A DNA stretch of 64,000 nt from Streptomyces sp. CA-210063 (GCF_024612015.1 NZ_CP102512.1:6758001-6822000), one strand, 5' to 3'; counted from the first letter of the stretch, positions 32,076 through 41,556 are shown. A program made the numbers and translations. The notes: a model not told the origin generated them from the sequence alone.

Positions 32076-32780
32076 ATGGCAAGTGTGCTCGTGGTCGAGG
32101 ACGACCAGTTCGTACGCTCGGCGCTGATCAGGCATCTGACGGACGCCGCACACATCGTGCGCAGCGTCGGTACGGCCCTGGAGGCGCTGCGCGAGGTCGC
32201 GCATGTCCGCTTCGACGTGGTGATCCTCGACCTCGGGCTGCCCGATCTGGACGGCTCCGAGGCGCTGAAGATGCTGCGCGGCATCACGGACGTACCAGTG
32301 ATCATCGCCACCGCGCGGGACGACGAGGCGGAGATCGTGCGGCTGCTGAACGCGGGCGCGGACGACTATCTGACCAAGCCGTTCTCGGTCGAGCACCTGT
32401 CCGCCCGGATCGCCGCCGTACTGCGCCGCTCCCGCGCCTCGACCGGGGAGGCGCCCGCGTCCCCGGTGCTCCGCGTCGGCGGCCTCGCGATCGATCCGCT
32501 GCGCCGCCAGGCCGAGCTGGACGGCGTACGACTGGACCTCACCCGGCGCGAGTTCGACCTGCTCGCCTTCCTCGCCGGCCGGCCCGGCGTCGTCGTGCCG
32601 CGCAAGGAGCTGCTGGCCGAGGTGTGGCAGCAGTCGTACGGGGACGACCAGACCATAGACGTGCATCTGTCGTGGCTGCGGCGGAAGTTGGGGGAGACGG
32701 CGGCCAAGCCCCGCTATCTGCACACGCTGCGGGGGGTCGGCGTGAAGCTGGAGCCGCCGGCGGCGGGGGCAAGGCCATGA
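32076..32780 (+). CDS. OmpR-family response regulator
   Basis: A 234-residue regulator. Receiver: VVEDDQ acidic pair, phospho-acceptor in VILDLGLPDLDG, lysine in YLTKPFS. The winged-helix Trans_reg_C domain (about 130-225) contains LTRREFDLLAFLAGRPG and DVHLSWLRRKLGE. The gene is 37 bp upstream of the sensor kinase on the same strand and forms a pair with it. Confidence 0.93.
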   Translation: MASVLVVEDDQFVRSALIRHLTDAAHIVRSVGTALEALREVAHVRFDVVILDLGLPDLDGSEALKMLRGITDVPVIIATARDDEAEIVRLLNAGADDYLTKPFSVEHLSARIAAVLRRSRASTGEAPASPVLRVGGLAIDPLRRQAELDGVRLDLTRREFDLLAFLAGRPGVVVPRKELLAEVWQQSYGDDQTIDVHLSWLRRKLGETAAKPRYLHTLRGVGVKLEPPAAGARP

Positions 32781-32817
32781 GGGGGACGCCGGGCGCAGTG
32801 CGCGGGGCGGTGGGGCC

Positions 32818-34227
32818 ATGAGGTGGGCGCTGGTCAAGGTGTGCGTGGCGGTGACGACGATGGTCGTGGTCGCCTTCGCGGTGCCGCTCGGGCTGGTCAT
32901 CAGGGAGATGGCACGGGACCGGGCCTTCTCCAATGCCGAGCGGGAGGCGGCCGCGATCGCCCCGGCCCTCTCGATCACCACCGACCGGGAGCAGTTGGAG
33001 CGGGTCGTCGCCTCGGCGGGGGCGGACGAGGGGATGGCCGTGCACATACCGGCGGGCGGCGACGGGGCCGCCGCGATCGATCTCGGGCGGCAGCGGGCCT
33101 CCGACAAGGACATCGCCACCGTGCGGAAGTGGGGCCGGGCGTCCACCGCCGAGGTGCCGGGCGGGTCCACGCTGCTCCAGCCCACCGCGCTCAGCTCCGG
33201 CGAGATAGCGGTCCTCGAGGTGTATGTGCCCGAGTCCGAGGTGAGCAACGGGGTCGTCATGGCATGGGCGGTGCTCGCCGGGGTGGGCGCCCTGCTGATC
33301 GTCGGCTCGGTCGCGGTGGCCGACCGGCTCGGGGTGCGCATGGTCCGGCCCGCCCAGCGGCTGGTCGAGAGCGCGCACGAACTGGGGGAGGGGCAGCTGG
33401 GCGCACGTGTACCGGAGGAGGGGCCGAAGGAGCTGCGGCTGGCGGCGATGGCATTCAACGCGATGGCCGACCAGGTGGTCCAGCTACTGGCGAACGAGAG
33501 GGAGCTGGCGGCCGATCTGTCGCACCGGCTGCGGACACCGCTGACCGTGCTGCGGCTCAACGCGGCCTCGCTCGGCGACGGGCCGGCCGCCGAGCAGACC
33601 CGGGCGGCGGTGGAGCAACTGGAGCGGGAGGTCGACACGATCATCAGGACGGCGCGGGAGGCCAAGCCGCAGACCGCGACGGCGGGGCCGGGTGCCGGGT
33701 GCGACGCGGCCGAGGTGGTCCGGGAGCGGATGGCGTTCTGGTCGGCGCTCGCGGAGGACGAGGGCCGTAGGTGGCGGATGGCCGGGGCCGAGCGCCCGGT
33801 GCGCATACCCGTCGCCCGGGCCGACCTGGCAGCCGCCCTGGACGCCCTCCTCGGCAATGTCTTCCGTCACACGGCGGAGGGCACGGCGTTCGCGGTCGAC
33901 GTTCACAACGGCGAGGACGCGGTGATCGTTCTGGTCTCCGACGCCGGCCCGGGCATCGCCGACCCCGAGGCCGCCATGGCCCGTGGCCGTGGCTCCGGCA
34001 GCGACGGCTCGACCGGTCTGGGACTCGACATCGTCCGCCGACTCGCCGAGTCGACCGGCGGCGATGTACGGATCGGGTCGTCGGTGCTGGGCGGCGCCGA
34101 GGTGCGGATCCGGATCCAGTTGAAGGGGGGAGCGGCGCGGGAGGGCAGGCCGCCGACGCGGCGGGGACACCGGGGCGCGTCCATACGCCGACGCAAACAC
34201 CTGAAGGGGCACCCCGCCTTCAAATGA
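32818..34227 (+). CDS. Sensor histidine kinase (HisKA, HAMP)
   Basis: A 469-residue kinase with a transmembrane helix at about residues 7-28, an extracytoplasmic sensor loop of about 110 residues, a second helix at about 145-165 and a HAMP linker (VRPAQRLVESAHELGEGQL). The phospho-acceptor is in DLSHRLRTPLTVLRL. The HATPase has N box NVFRHTAEG, G1 SDAGPGIADP and G2 GSTGLGLDIVRRL. The C-terminus is an extra basic tail (KHLKGHPAFK). Signal unknown. Confidence 0.92.
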   Translation: MRWALVKVCVAVTTMVVVAFAVPLGLVIREMARDRAFSNAEREAAAIAPALSITTDREQLERVVASAGADEGMAVHIPAGGDGAAAIDLGRQRASDKDIATVRKWGRASTAEVPGGSTLLQPTALSSGEIAVLEVYVPESEVSNGVVMAWAVLAGVGALLIVGSVAVADRLGVRMVRPAQRLVESAHELGEGQLGARVPEEGPKELRLAAMAFNAMADQVVQLLANERELAADLSHRLRTPLTVLRLNAASLGDGPAAEQTRAAVEQLEREVDTIIRTAREAKPQTATAGPGAGCDAAEVVRERMAFWSALAEDEGRRWRMAGAERPVRIPVARADLAAALDALLGNVFRHTAEGTAFAVDVHNGEDAVIVLVSDAGPGIADPEAAMARGRGSGSDGSTGLGLDIVRRLAESTGGDVRIGSSVLGGAEVRIRIQLKGGAAREGRPPTRRGHRGASIRRRKHLKGHPAFK

Positions 34228-34293
34228 TCACGCGCACACCCGCGCGCGAGCATGTGCGACCGCTCTGTCCCGTATATGTGCGCATGTCCGTGG

Positions 34294-34307
34294 GTGATGT
34301 GGCTCAC
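34294..34307. promoter_or_regulatory. Crp-type palindrome upstream of the galactoside operon
   Basis: GTGA-TGTGGC-TCAC fits the GTGA-N6-TCAC pattern recognised by Streptomyces Crp. It lies about 65 bp upstream of the proposed -35 element and 200 bp upstream of the binding-protein gene. Confidence 0.4.
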
Positions 34308-34320
34308 GTGTATGACGGTC

Positions 34321-34353
34321 ACGTTTCGACAACCAGGGATTACGTTTCAACAA
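34321..34353. promoter_or_regulatory. Direct repeat ACGTTTCRACAA, 21-bp spacing
   Basis: ACGTTTCGACAA (34321-34332) and ACGTTTCAACAA (34342-34353) are two helical turns apart, just upstream of the proposed promoter. They are a likely binding site for a sugar-responsive regulator, but no regulator gene is adjacent. Confidence 0.45.
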
Positions 34354-34369
34354 AGGGGGACAAGAAGCC

Positions 34370-34399
34370 TTGACGTATGACATGACATAGAGCTGTTAT
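34370..34399 (+). promoter_or_regulatory. Putative sigma-70-type promoter of the galactoside operon
   Basis: TTGACG (34370-34375), an 18-bp spacer and TGTTAT (34394-34399) resemble a housekeeping promoter. Transcription would start about 95 bp before the binding-protein gene. Confidence 0.45.
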
Positions 34400-34429
34400 T
34401 GCGGCCACGATGTTCGGTCGAGTTGGTTT

Positions 34430-34447
34430 CTGATTGTTTTCGATCAG
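34430..34447. promoter_or_regulatory. CTGAT/ATCAG inverted repeat near the transcript start
   Basis: CTGAT-TGTTTTCG-ATCAG lies downstream of the proposed promoter, between it and the binding-protein gene. The GATTGTTTTCGATC core recalls DeoR-type operators of sugar operons. Assignment is by resemblance only. Confidence 0.4.
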
Positions 34448-34500
34448 TCACCGGCGAGGGCCATGGAGACCGAACGACCTGTCCCCCCAGGGAGCCGTAC

Positions 34501-35811
34501 ATGCATCTCACACCTTCTGGTCTCGCCGTGCCCGGTCCGAGCCGCCGCACCCTGCTGCGCGGCATAGGCGGCGCCGCCGCGCTCGGCGCCGGCATCCCCC
34601 TGCTGAGCGCCTGCGGCGGCAGCGGCACGGCCGCCGACCCGAAGACCGTCACCCTCGGCTCCAAGGCGTCCGACCCGGTTCCGAAGAAGGCGTTCGCCGA
34701 GATCTACGCGGCGTACCAGAAGAAGTCCGGCATCACGGTCGACGTGAACACCAAGGACTCCAACACCTTCCAGGAGCAGATCAACTCCTACCTGCAGGGC
34801 ACGCCGGACGACGTGTTCACCTGGTTCGCCGGCTACCGGATGCAGTTCTTCGCGGCCAAGGGCCTGGCCTCGCCGATCGACGACGTGTGGAAGACCATCC
34901 AGGGCAACTTCCCCGAGGCGATGCAGAAGCTCAGCAAGGGCGAGGACGGCAAGTACTACTTCGTGCCGCTGTACAGCTACCCCTGGGCGCTCTTCTACCG
35001 CAAGAGCGTCTTCGCGGAGAAGGGCTACGAGGTCCCCACCACCTGGGACCAGCTGATCGCCCTGTGCAAGCAGATGCAGAAGGACGGGCTCGTCCCGATC
35101 GCGTTCGGTGACAAGGACGCCTGGCCCGCGCTCGGCACCTTCGACCAGATCAACTTCCGCAAGAACGGCTACGACTTCCACGTCGAGCTGATGGCGGGCA
35201 AGGCGTCCTGGACCGACGCCAAGGTGAAGTCCGCCTTCGACCTGTGGGCCGAGCTCCTCCCGTACCACCAGGAGGGCGCCGTCGGCCGCACCTGGCAGGA
35301 CGCGGCCCAGACCCTGGTGTCGAAGAAGGCCGGCATGTACCTGCTGGGCACCTTCGTGGCGCAGCAGTTCACCAACAAGGAAGACCTCGACGACCTCGAC
35401 TTCTTCGCCTTCCCGGAGATCGACCCGGCGTACGGCCAGGACACCGTCGAGGCGCCCACCGACGGCTTCATGATGAGCAAGAACCCCAAGAACAAGGCCG
35501 AGGCCGTCAAGCTCCTGGAGTTCCTGGGCACCACGGAGGCCGAGGACATCTACCTCAAGGCCGACCCGAGCGTGGTCCACGCCGCCACCGGCGCCGACAC
35601 CTCGTCGTACACCGCCCTGCAGAAGAAGGCGTACGACATGATCGCGGGCGCCAAGAGCCTCACGCAGTTCATGGACCGCGACAGCCGCCCGGACTTCACG
35701 TCCACGGTGATGCAGCCCTCGCTGCAGAAGTTCATCCGTGACCCCAAGGGCATCGACAGTCTGCTCTCGTCGATCGAGCGCCAGAAGAAGACGATCTTCG
35801 CCTCCTCATGA
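34501..35811 (+). CDS. Sugar ABC importer, substrate-binding lipoprotein (galactoside operon)
   Basis: A 436-residue family-1 solute-binding protein. The N-terminus has a twin-arginine-like SRRTLLRG, a hydrophobic stretch and a lipobox SAC, so it is an exported lipoprotein. The body has the usual pattern (FTWFAGYRMQFFAAKGL, ALFYRKSVFAEKGYEVPTTWD, PTDGFMMSKNPKNKAEAVKLLEF). It heads the operon with two permeases, an alpha-galactosidase and a beta-galactosidase, so a galactose-containing oligosaccharide is the likely ligand. AGGGAG precedes ATG 34501. Confidence 0.9.
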   Translation: MHLTPSGLAVPGPSRRTLLRGIGGAAALGAGIPLLSACGGSGTAADPKTVTLGSKASDPVPKKAFAEIYAAYQKKSGITVDVNTKDSNTFQEQINSYLQGTPDDVFTWFAGYRMQFFAAKGLASPIDDVWKTIQGNFPEAMQKLSKGEDGKYYFVPLYSYPWALFYRKSVFAEKGYEVPTTWDQLIALCKQMQKDGLVPIAFGDKDAWPALGTFDQINFRKNGYDFHVELMAGKASWTDAKVKSAFDLWAELLPYHQEGAVGRTWQDAAQTLVSKKAGMYLLGTFVAQQFTNKEDLDDLDFFAFPEIDPAYGQDTVEAPTDGFMMSKNPKNKAEAVKLLEFLGTTEAEDIYLKADPSVVHAATGADTSSYTALQKKAYDMIAGAKSLTQFMDRDSRPDFTSTVMQPSLQKFIRDPKGIDSLLSSIERQKKTIFASS

Positions 35812-36803
35812 CCAAGACCGACACCACCCCCGAGAAGTCGGGCAACCCGGAAGCGGCCAAGGTGCCGCCTCCGGGCTCTGCCCATGTCCCCGTCAAGAAG
35901 CACGCGACGGGCCACAAGCGTCTGCTGACCAGGCGCGACCGGCTGACCCTCGGCGTGATGGCGGGTCTGCCGACGATCCTGCATGTCGCCCTCGTGTGGG
36001 TGACGGCGCTGGCCTCGATCCTCCTCGCCTTCACCACCTGGGACGGCATCGGCTTCGACACCATCCAGTGGGTCGGGCTGGAGAACTTCAAGGAACTGTT
36101 CAGCAACAACCCGCAGTTCTGGCCCGCCGTCGAGCACAACGTGGTCTGGTTCGTCGTACTGATCCTGATCCCGACGCCCATGGGCCTGTTCCTGGCCGTG
36201 CAGCTGGACAAGAACATCCGGTTCAGCCGGGTCTACCAGACGGCGTTCTTCCTGCCCGTCGTGCTGTCCATGGCCGTCATCGGCTTCGTGTGGCAGCTCG
36301 TCTACAACCCCGACACCGGCCTGATCAACAGCCTGATCGGCGCCAACGAACCGGGCCAGTACATCGACTGGATCGGCGACCCGGACCTCAACCTCTGGGC
36401 CATCCTCATCGCCGCGTCCTGGCGCCACACCGGCTACATGATGATCCTCTACCTGGCCGGCCTGAAGGGCGTCGACCCCTCGCTGCGCGAGGCGTCCGCG
36501 CTCGACGGCGCCAACGAGTGGCAGACCTTCAAGAACGTCATCTTCCCGACGCTGCGCCCCACCAACACCGTGGTCCTGGTCGTCACCATCATCGAGGCAC
36601 TGCGCGCCTTCGACCTCGTCTTCGTCTTCAACGGCGGAGCCGAGGGCACCGAGCTGCTGTCGATCCTCGTGACCAGCAACATCATCGGTGAGTCCAGCCG
36701 GATCGGATACGGGTCGGCGATCGCGGTCGTCCTCCTGCTGATCTCCCTCGTCGTGATCATCCCGTACCTGATCAGCACCTTCCGGAAGGAGCGCCGCGCA
36801 TGA
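35808..36803 (+). CDS. Sugar ABC importer permease 1 (MalF type)
   Basis: A 331-residue permease with six hydrophobic segments and the coupling loop DPSLREASALDGANEWQTFKN followed by FPTLRPTN. The N-terminal 45 residues are a hydrophilic Lys/Pro-rich extension. It starts within the stop of the binding-protein gene (ATGA). It forms the channel together with the next gene; no ATPase gene follows, which fits the shared Streptomyces ATPase MsiK. Confidence 0.92.
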   Translation: MTKTDTTPEKSGNPEAAKVPPPGSAHVPVKKHATGHKRLLTRRDRLTLGVMAGLPTILHVALVWVTALASILLAFTTWDGIGFDTIQWVGLENFKELFSNNPQFWPAVEHNVVWFVVLILIPTPMGLFLAVQLDKNIRFSRVYQTAFFLPVVLSMAVIGFVWQLVYNPDTGLINSLIGANEPGQYIDWIGDPDLNLWAILIAASWRHTGYMMILYLAGLKGVDPSLREASALDGANEWQTFKNVIFPTLRPTNTVVLVVTIIEALRAFDLVFVFNGGAEGTELLSILVTSNIIGESSRIGYGSAIAVVLLLISLVVIIPYLISTFRKERRA

Positions 36804-37729
36804 GCGCCTCCACCGCCCCCACCGCCACCAAGGACGTCGTGGCGGACCTCACCACGGGCACCCACAAGGAGCGCACGCCCCTGCGTCCCGCCCGGGTCCT
36901 GCTGCACGTGTTCCTGGCCGGCACCGCGCTGGCCTGGCTCGCCCCGCTGCTCTGGGCGGTCTACGCGGCGCTGCGGCCGTACTCGGAGACCAGTGAGAAG
37001 GGCTATGTCTCCTGGCCCGACAAGCTGACCTTCGAGAACTTCACGAACGCGTTCACCCAGTCCGACATGACGCACTACTTCGTGAACACGCTGGTCATCG
37101 CCGTCCCGGCGGTGCTGCTCACGCTGTTCCTGTCGTCGATGGTCGCGTTCTACGTGTCCCGCTTCGACTTCCGGATCAACCTGGCACTGCTGCTGGTCTT
37201 CACGGCCGGCAACCTGCTCCCGCAGCAGGTCATCATCACCCCGCTGTACCGCATGTACCTGCTCATCGACCTGCCCGGCATCACGATGAGCGGCAAGCTG
37301 TACGACTCCGCGCTCGGCCTGGTCCTCATCCACATCGCGTTCCAGTCCGGGTTCTGCGCCTTCGTGCTCAGCAACTACATGCGCTCGCTGCCGCACGAAC
37401 TGACCGAGGCCGCGCTCGTCGACGGCGCCTCGGTATGGCGGATGTACTGGCAGATCGTCCTGCCGCTGTGCAAGCCCGCGATGGCCGCCCTCGCCACGTT
37501 GCTGTCCATCTGGATCTACAACGACTTCTTCTGGGCGCTCGTCCTGATCTCCACCGGCGAGAACATGCCGATCACCTCGGCCCTGAACAACCTCTCCGGC
37601 CAGTTCTTCACCGACAACAACCTCGTCGCCGCCGGAGCCCTGCTCACCGCGATCCCCACTCTCATCGTCTACTTCCTGCTCCAACGGCAGTTCGTGGGCG
37701 GTCTGACCCTGGGCGCGAACAAGGGCTGA
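36800..37729 (+). CDS. Sugar ABC importer permease 2 (MalG type)
   Basis: A 309-residue permease with six hydrophobic segments and a coupling loop LTEAALVDGASVWRMYWQIV followed by LPLCKPA. ATGA overlap with the preceding permease gene. The C-terminus VGGLTLGANKG is typical of MalG-type permeases. Confidence 0.92.
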   Translation: MSASTAPTATKDVVADLTTGTHKERTPLRPARVLLHVFLAGTALAWLAPLLWAVYAALRPYSETSEKGYVSWPDKLTFENFTNAFTQSDMTHYFVNTLVIAVPAVLLTLFLSSMVAFYVSRFDFRINLALLLVFTAGNLLPQQVIITPLYRMYLLIDLPGITMSGKLYDSALGLVLIHIAFQSGFCAFVLSNYMRSLPHELTEAALVDGASVWRMYWQIVLPLCKPAMAALATLLSIWIYNDFFWALVLISTGENMPITSALNNLSGQFFTDNNLVAAGALLTAIPTLIVYFLLQRQFVGGLTLGANKG

Positions 37730-38161
37730 CGCCAGCCCGTCACAGAGGTCTGGCGCCGGGCTTGCAGAAGGTCACGCAGGTCCGGCGCCGGACTCACCCC
37801 AAGGCCCGGCGCCATCAGAACCACCGTGCCCGACCGTTCCTCCGGACTGAGCAGCGAGTCCGCTCAGCCGCACGCCCCGAACGGTCGTGGGCGTACTGGT
37901 CCCCGGCGTACTCGACCCCAGGTCGGCGACACGGATCGTGTCCGTGGTCCGGGCCCAGGAGGCCGGTTCCCTCACGACCTGGCCATGCGGGTATGGCCAG
38001 AGGCGACGGGGAGGCCCCGAACCATCACTCCGGTGGAGCGGGGGCCCCGCAGCTGGCGCCCTACCCGGCGTCCCAGATCGCACAACAACGCTAGCCAGGT
38101 CGGCCCAGAGTTCCGCAAGCCCAAAGGGCCGACCATCACATGATCGAGCTAAAGCGACGTT
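37730..38161. other. 432-bp gap inside the galactoside operon
   Basis: No gene is supported here. Near its start three copies of a GGCGCC-centred word (AGGTCTGGCGCCGGG, AGGTCCGGCGCCGGA, AGGCCCGGCGCC) begin at about 37746, 37778 and 37802. Further on, TGGCCAT-GCGGGT-ATGGCCA (37980-37999) is an inverted repeat. These could separate expression of the transporter genes from the two galactosidase genes through partial termination or a second promoter. The alpha-galactosidase start has no strong ribosome site. Confidence 0.5.
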
Positions 38162-39496
38162 ATGAACATTTCTCCGCCAACAGCGGCCAACCCCTTCACG
38201 CCGGTCGCCTCCGTGCCCGTGGACCTTCGCACCGCGAGGGTCCACGAGGAGGGCTGGCAGTCCTGGAGCCCCAGCGGCTCCTACGCGCTCGGCGACGCCC
38301 CCTACCGCCCGACCAACGCCAACTGGGCGACCGTCTGCTACCGCCCCGGCCGCACCGTCCCCGCCGGCACCTTCCAGGGCGAGGGTCTGCTGGTGCTCGA
38401 CCCGGGCGACGGCACCCCCGTACGGCTGTGGGCGGCGCCCGAGCCGACCGCCGAGGTGCCGTCGATCCGCCTCGTCGTCCGCGACGGACAGGCCGACGTG
38501 AGTGCCGACGGCCCCGTGAAGGAGTGGACCGGCACGGACATCCAGTCCGTCCTCGCGGACTGGGCCACCGGCCTCGGCCTGACGGCCCCCCGCCAGGCGC
38601 CCACGGTCTGGTGCTCCTGGTACGAGTACTTCACCTCCGTCACCGAGGACGACATCCACGAGAACCTCCGTGCGATGGACACCCTCGACCTCCCCATCGA
38701 CGTCGTCCAGATCGACGACGGCTACCAGAAGGCCCTGGGCGACTGGCTCACCCTCTCCGGCCGCTTCCGCTCCCGCGCGGGCATCGCCGACGCGATCAGG
38801 GCGAGGGGCCGCCGCGCCGGCATCTGGACGGCCCCCTTCCTCGTCGACCCGTCCAGCACACTGGCCGCCGAGCACCCGGAGTGGCTGGTCAAGGACTCCG
38901 ACGGCGAGCCCCTGCACGCGGGCCGCAACTGGGGCCACGACCTCCACGTCCTGGACACCACGCACCCCGAGGCGGCGGCGTACCTGACCGAGGTCTTCAC
39001 GACCCTGCGCTCCGAGGGCTACGACTACTTCAAGGTCGACTTCCTCTACGCGGGCGCGCTGGAGGGCGTACGGCACGCGCCGGTGGACGCCCTGACGGCG
39101 TACCGCCAGGGGATCGAGCTGATCCGCGACGCGATCGGCCCCGACGCCTACCTTCTGGGCTGCGGCGCGCCGATTCTCCCCTCCGTCGGCCTGTTCGACG
39201 CCATGCGGATCAGCCCCGACACGGCTCCGCACCGCCGCCCCGAGGCGGACGACTACAGCCAGCCCGGCCAGGACCCCGCCGAGTTCACGGGCGTCGGCCG
39301 CCAGTGGCAGCACGGCCGCCTCTGGGTGAACGACCCCGACTGTCTGATGGCCCGCCCCGCCGTGGAGACACGGGAACGCTGGGCGGCCCATGTCGAGTCG
39401 ACGGGCGGCCTGATGGCCTCCAGCGACCGCCTGCTGTCCCTTGACACCTGGGGCGTGGACACCACACGCCGCCTCCTGACGGGAGTTGCCCGATGA
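38162..39496 (+). CDS. Alpha-galactosidase, GH36 family
   Basis: A 444-residue GH36-type glycosidase. Landmarks: WCSWYEYF, VVQIDDGYQKALGDW, and the catalytic nucleophile region YFKVDFLYAGAL, with the acid/base in GLFDAMRISPD. It is shorter than the 700-residue GH36 enzymes, as in the compact actinobacterial forms. It releases terminal alpha-linked galactose (melibiose or raffinose type) and should act in the cytoplasm, since no signal peptide is visible. Co-translated with the GH42 gene by ATGA overlap. Confidence 0.9.
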   Translation: MNISPPTAANPFTPVASVPVDLRTARVHEEGWQSWSPSGSYALGDAPYRPTNANWATVCYRPGRTVPAGTFQGEGLLVLDPGDGTPVRLWAAPEPTAEVPSIRLVVRDGQADVSADGPVKEWTGTDIQSVLADWATGLGLTAPRQAPTVWCSWYEYFTSVTEDDIHENLRAMDTLDLPIDVVQIDDGYQKALGDWLTLSGRFRSRAGIADAIRARGRRAGIWTAPFLVDPSSTLAAEHPEWLVKDSDGEPLHAGRNWGHDLHVLDTTHPEAAAYLTEVFTTLRSEGYDYFKVDFLYAGALEGVRHAPVDALTAYRQGIELIRDAIGPDAYLLGCGAPILPSVGLFDAMRISPDTAPHRRPEADDYSQPGQDPAEFTGVGRQWQHGRLWVNDPDCLMARPAVETRERWAAHVESTGGLMASSDRLLSLDTWGVDTTRRLLTGVAR

Positions 39497-41496
39497 CCGC
39501 GCGCGAACTGAAGGTCCCCGGCATCGCCTACGGCGGTGACTACAACCCCGAGCAGTGGCCCGAGGAGGTCTGGGCCGAGGACGTACGCCTCATGCGTGAG
39601 GCCGGCGTCACCATGGTCAGCGTCAACATCTTCGCGTGGGCGCTCCTCGAGCCGAAGGAGGGCGCGTACGACTTCTCCCGCCTCGACCGGATCCTGGCCC
39701 TGCTCCACGAGAACGGCATCGCGGCCGACCTGGCGACGCCGACGGCGGCCCCGCCGGCCTGGTTCTTCCGGGCCCACCCGGACGCCCTGCCGGTCGACAA
39801 GGACGGCCGCACGCTCTCCTACGGCAGCCGCCAGACCTTCTGCCCGTCGAGCCCCGCCTACCGCGAGGCGGCCCTGCGGATCGCCCGTGTGCTGGGCGAG
39901 CGGTACGCCGACCACCCGGCCGTGGTCATGTGGCACGTCCACAACGAGTACGGCTGCCACAACGGCGAGTGCCACTGCGACACGAGCGCGGCGGCGTTCC
40001 GCGTCTGGCTCCGGAACAAGTACGACGACGACCTGGCGGCGCTGAACCACGCCTGGGGCACGACGTTCTGGAGCCAGTGGTACTACGACTGGGACGAGAT
40101 CATCCCGCCCCGCCCGACGGGCGCGGTCCCGAACCCGACCCACCAGCTGGACTGGCGCCGCTTCTGCAGCGACGAACTGCTGTCGCTGTGCAAGGCGGAA
40201 CGGGAGGTGCTGCTGGAGGCGGCCCCGTCCACCCCCGCCACCACCAACTTCATGGTGATGTACAACTTCGACAAGCTGGACTACTGGCGCTGGGCCCCCG
40301 AGCTGGACATCGTCTCGAACGACCACTACCTCCAGTCGACGGACCCGGAGTCGCAGATCGACATCGCCCTGAGCGGCGACCTGGTGCGGTCCTTGGCGGG
40401 CGGCCGTCCGTGGCTGCTGATGGAACACTCCACGGGCGCGGTGAACTGGCAGCCGGTCAACCGGGCGAAGACGGCGGGCGAGCTGCGCCGCAACGCCCTG
40501 TCCCACGTGGCCCACGGCGCGGACGGCATCGCGTACTTCCAGTGGCGGGCCGCCAAGGCGGGCGCCGAACAGTGGCACTCGGCGATGCTCCCGCACGCGG
40601 GCACGGACAGCCAGATCTGGCGTGACGTGGTCCGACTGGGCGCGGATCTGCGGTCGTTGGCCGAGGTGCGCGGCAGTGAGGGCGTCGCCGAGGTGGCGAT
40701 CGTCTGGGACTGGAGCGCCTGGTGGGCCGTCGAACTCCCCTCCCAGCCCAGCGAAGAGGTCCGCTTCCAGGACCTGGTCCGCGCCTGGTACGAGCCGCTG
40801 TGGCGGTCGGGCGTCGCCGTGGACTTCGTACGCCCCGACGCGGACCTCTCCGCGTACAAGCTGGTCCTGGCGCCGAGCCTCTACCTGGTGGACGACGAGG
40901 GCGCGGCGAACCTGACGGGCTTCGCATCGGACGGGGGTGTCCTGGCGGTCGGCTTCCACAGCGGCGCGGTGGACGAGAACTGCCATGTCCGGCTGGGCGG
41001 TTACCCGGGCGCGTTCCGCGAGGCGCTGGGCGTCCGGACGGACGAGCTGTTCCCGCTGCTGCCGGGGGAGTCGGTGGGGCTGAGCGGGGGCGGTACGGCG
41101 GGGCTGTGGTCCGAGCGCGTCGCCTTGGCGGGCGCCGAGCCGGTGGCCACGTACACCTCCGGCCCGCTGACCGGTGTCCCGGCGGTGACCCGTCACACCC
41201 ACGGCTCGGGCACCGCCTGGTACCTGGCCACGCTCCCGGACCCGACGACGCTCGCGTCGGTGCTGGACCGCATCCGCGCGGATGCGGGCGTGGAGCCGGT
41301 GCGTACGACTCCCGAGGGCGTGGAGGCGGTACTGCGACGGGGACCGGACGCCGACTACCTCTTCCTGATCAACCATGGGGACGAGGACGCCGAAGTCAGG
41401 GCCGACGGCACCGAGTTGCTGACGGGCAAGGCGGCCGAGGGCGGCTCGGTGAAGGTGGCCGCCGGGGACGTGGCGGTCGTACGGGAACCGCGCTGA
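39493..41496 (+). CDS. Beta-galactosidase, GH42 family
   Basis: A 667-residue GH42 enzyme. The acid/base glutamate is in WHVHNEYGCH and the nucleophile in LLMEHSTGAVNWQP. A zinc-binding cysteine cluster, CHNGECHCD, is visible as in other GH42 enzymes. The (beta/alpha)8 barrel covers about residues 10-390, followed by a trimerisation domain (390-590) and a C-terminal beta domain. It has no signal peptide, so it is cytoplasmic and works on imported beta-galactosides. Confidence 0.93.
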   Translation: MTARELKVPGIAYGGDYNPEQWPEEVWAEDVRLMREAGVTMVSVNIFAWALLEPKEGAYDFSRLDRILALLHENGIAADLATPTAAPPAWFFRAHPDALPVDKDGRTLSYGSRQTFCPSSPAYREAALRIARVLGERYADHPAVVMWHVHNEYGCHNGECHCDTSAAAFRVWLRNKYDDDLAALNHAWGTTFWSQWYYDWDEIIPPRPTGAVPNPTHQLDWRRFCSDELLSLCKAEREVLLEAAPSTPATTNFMVMYNFDKLDYWRWAPELDIVSNDHYLQSTDPESQIDIALSGDLVRSLAGGRPWLLMEHSTGAVNWQPVNRAKTAGELRRNALSHVAHGADGIAYFQWRAAKAGAEQWHSAMLPHAGTDSQIWRDVVRLGADLRSLAEVRGSEGVAEVAIVWDWSAWWAVELPSQPSEEVRFQDLVRAWYEPLWRSGVAVDFVRPDADLSAYKLVLAPSLYLVDDEGAANLTGFASDGGVLAVGFHSGAVDENCHVRLGGYPGAFREALGVRTDELFPLLPGESVGLSGGGTAGLWSERVALAGAEPVATYTSGPLTGVPAVTRHTHGSGTAWYLATLPDPTTLASVLDRIRADAGVEPVRTTPEGVEAVLRRGPDADYLFLINHGDEDAEVRADGTELLTGKAAEGGSVKVAAGDVAVVREPR

Positions 41497-41507
41497 CAGC
41501 GATGTGA

Positions 41508-41547
41508 GGGGGCCGGCCGTCGGACGCCTGTCCGACGGCCGGCCCCC
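41508..41547. terminator. Perfect 18-bp hairpin between convergent genes
   Basis: The arms 41508-41525 and 41530-41547 are exact complements around a GCCT loop. It separates the beta-galactosidase gene from the convergent hybrid kinase gene and should stop transcription from both sides. Confidence 0.9.
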
Positions 41548-41556
41548 TGCGGATCC

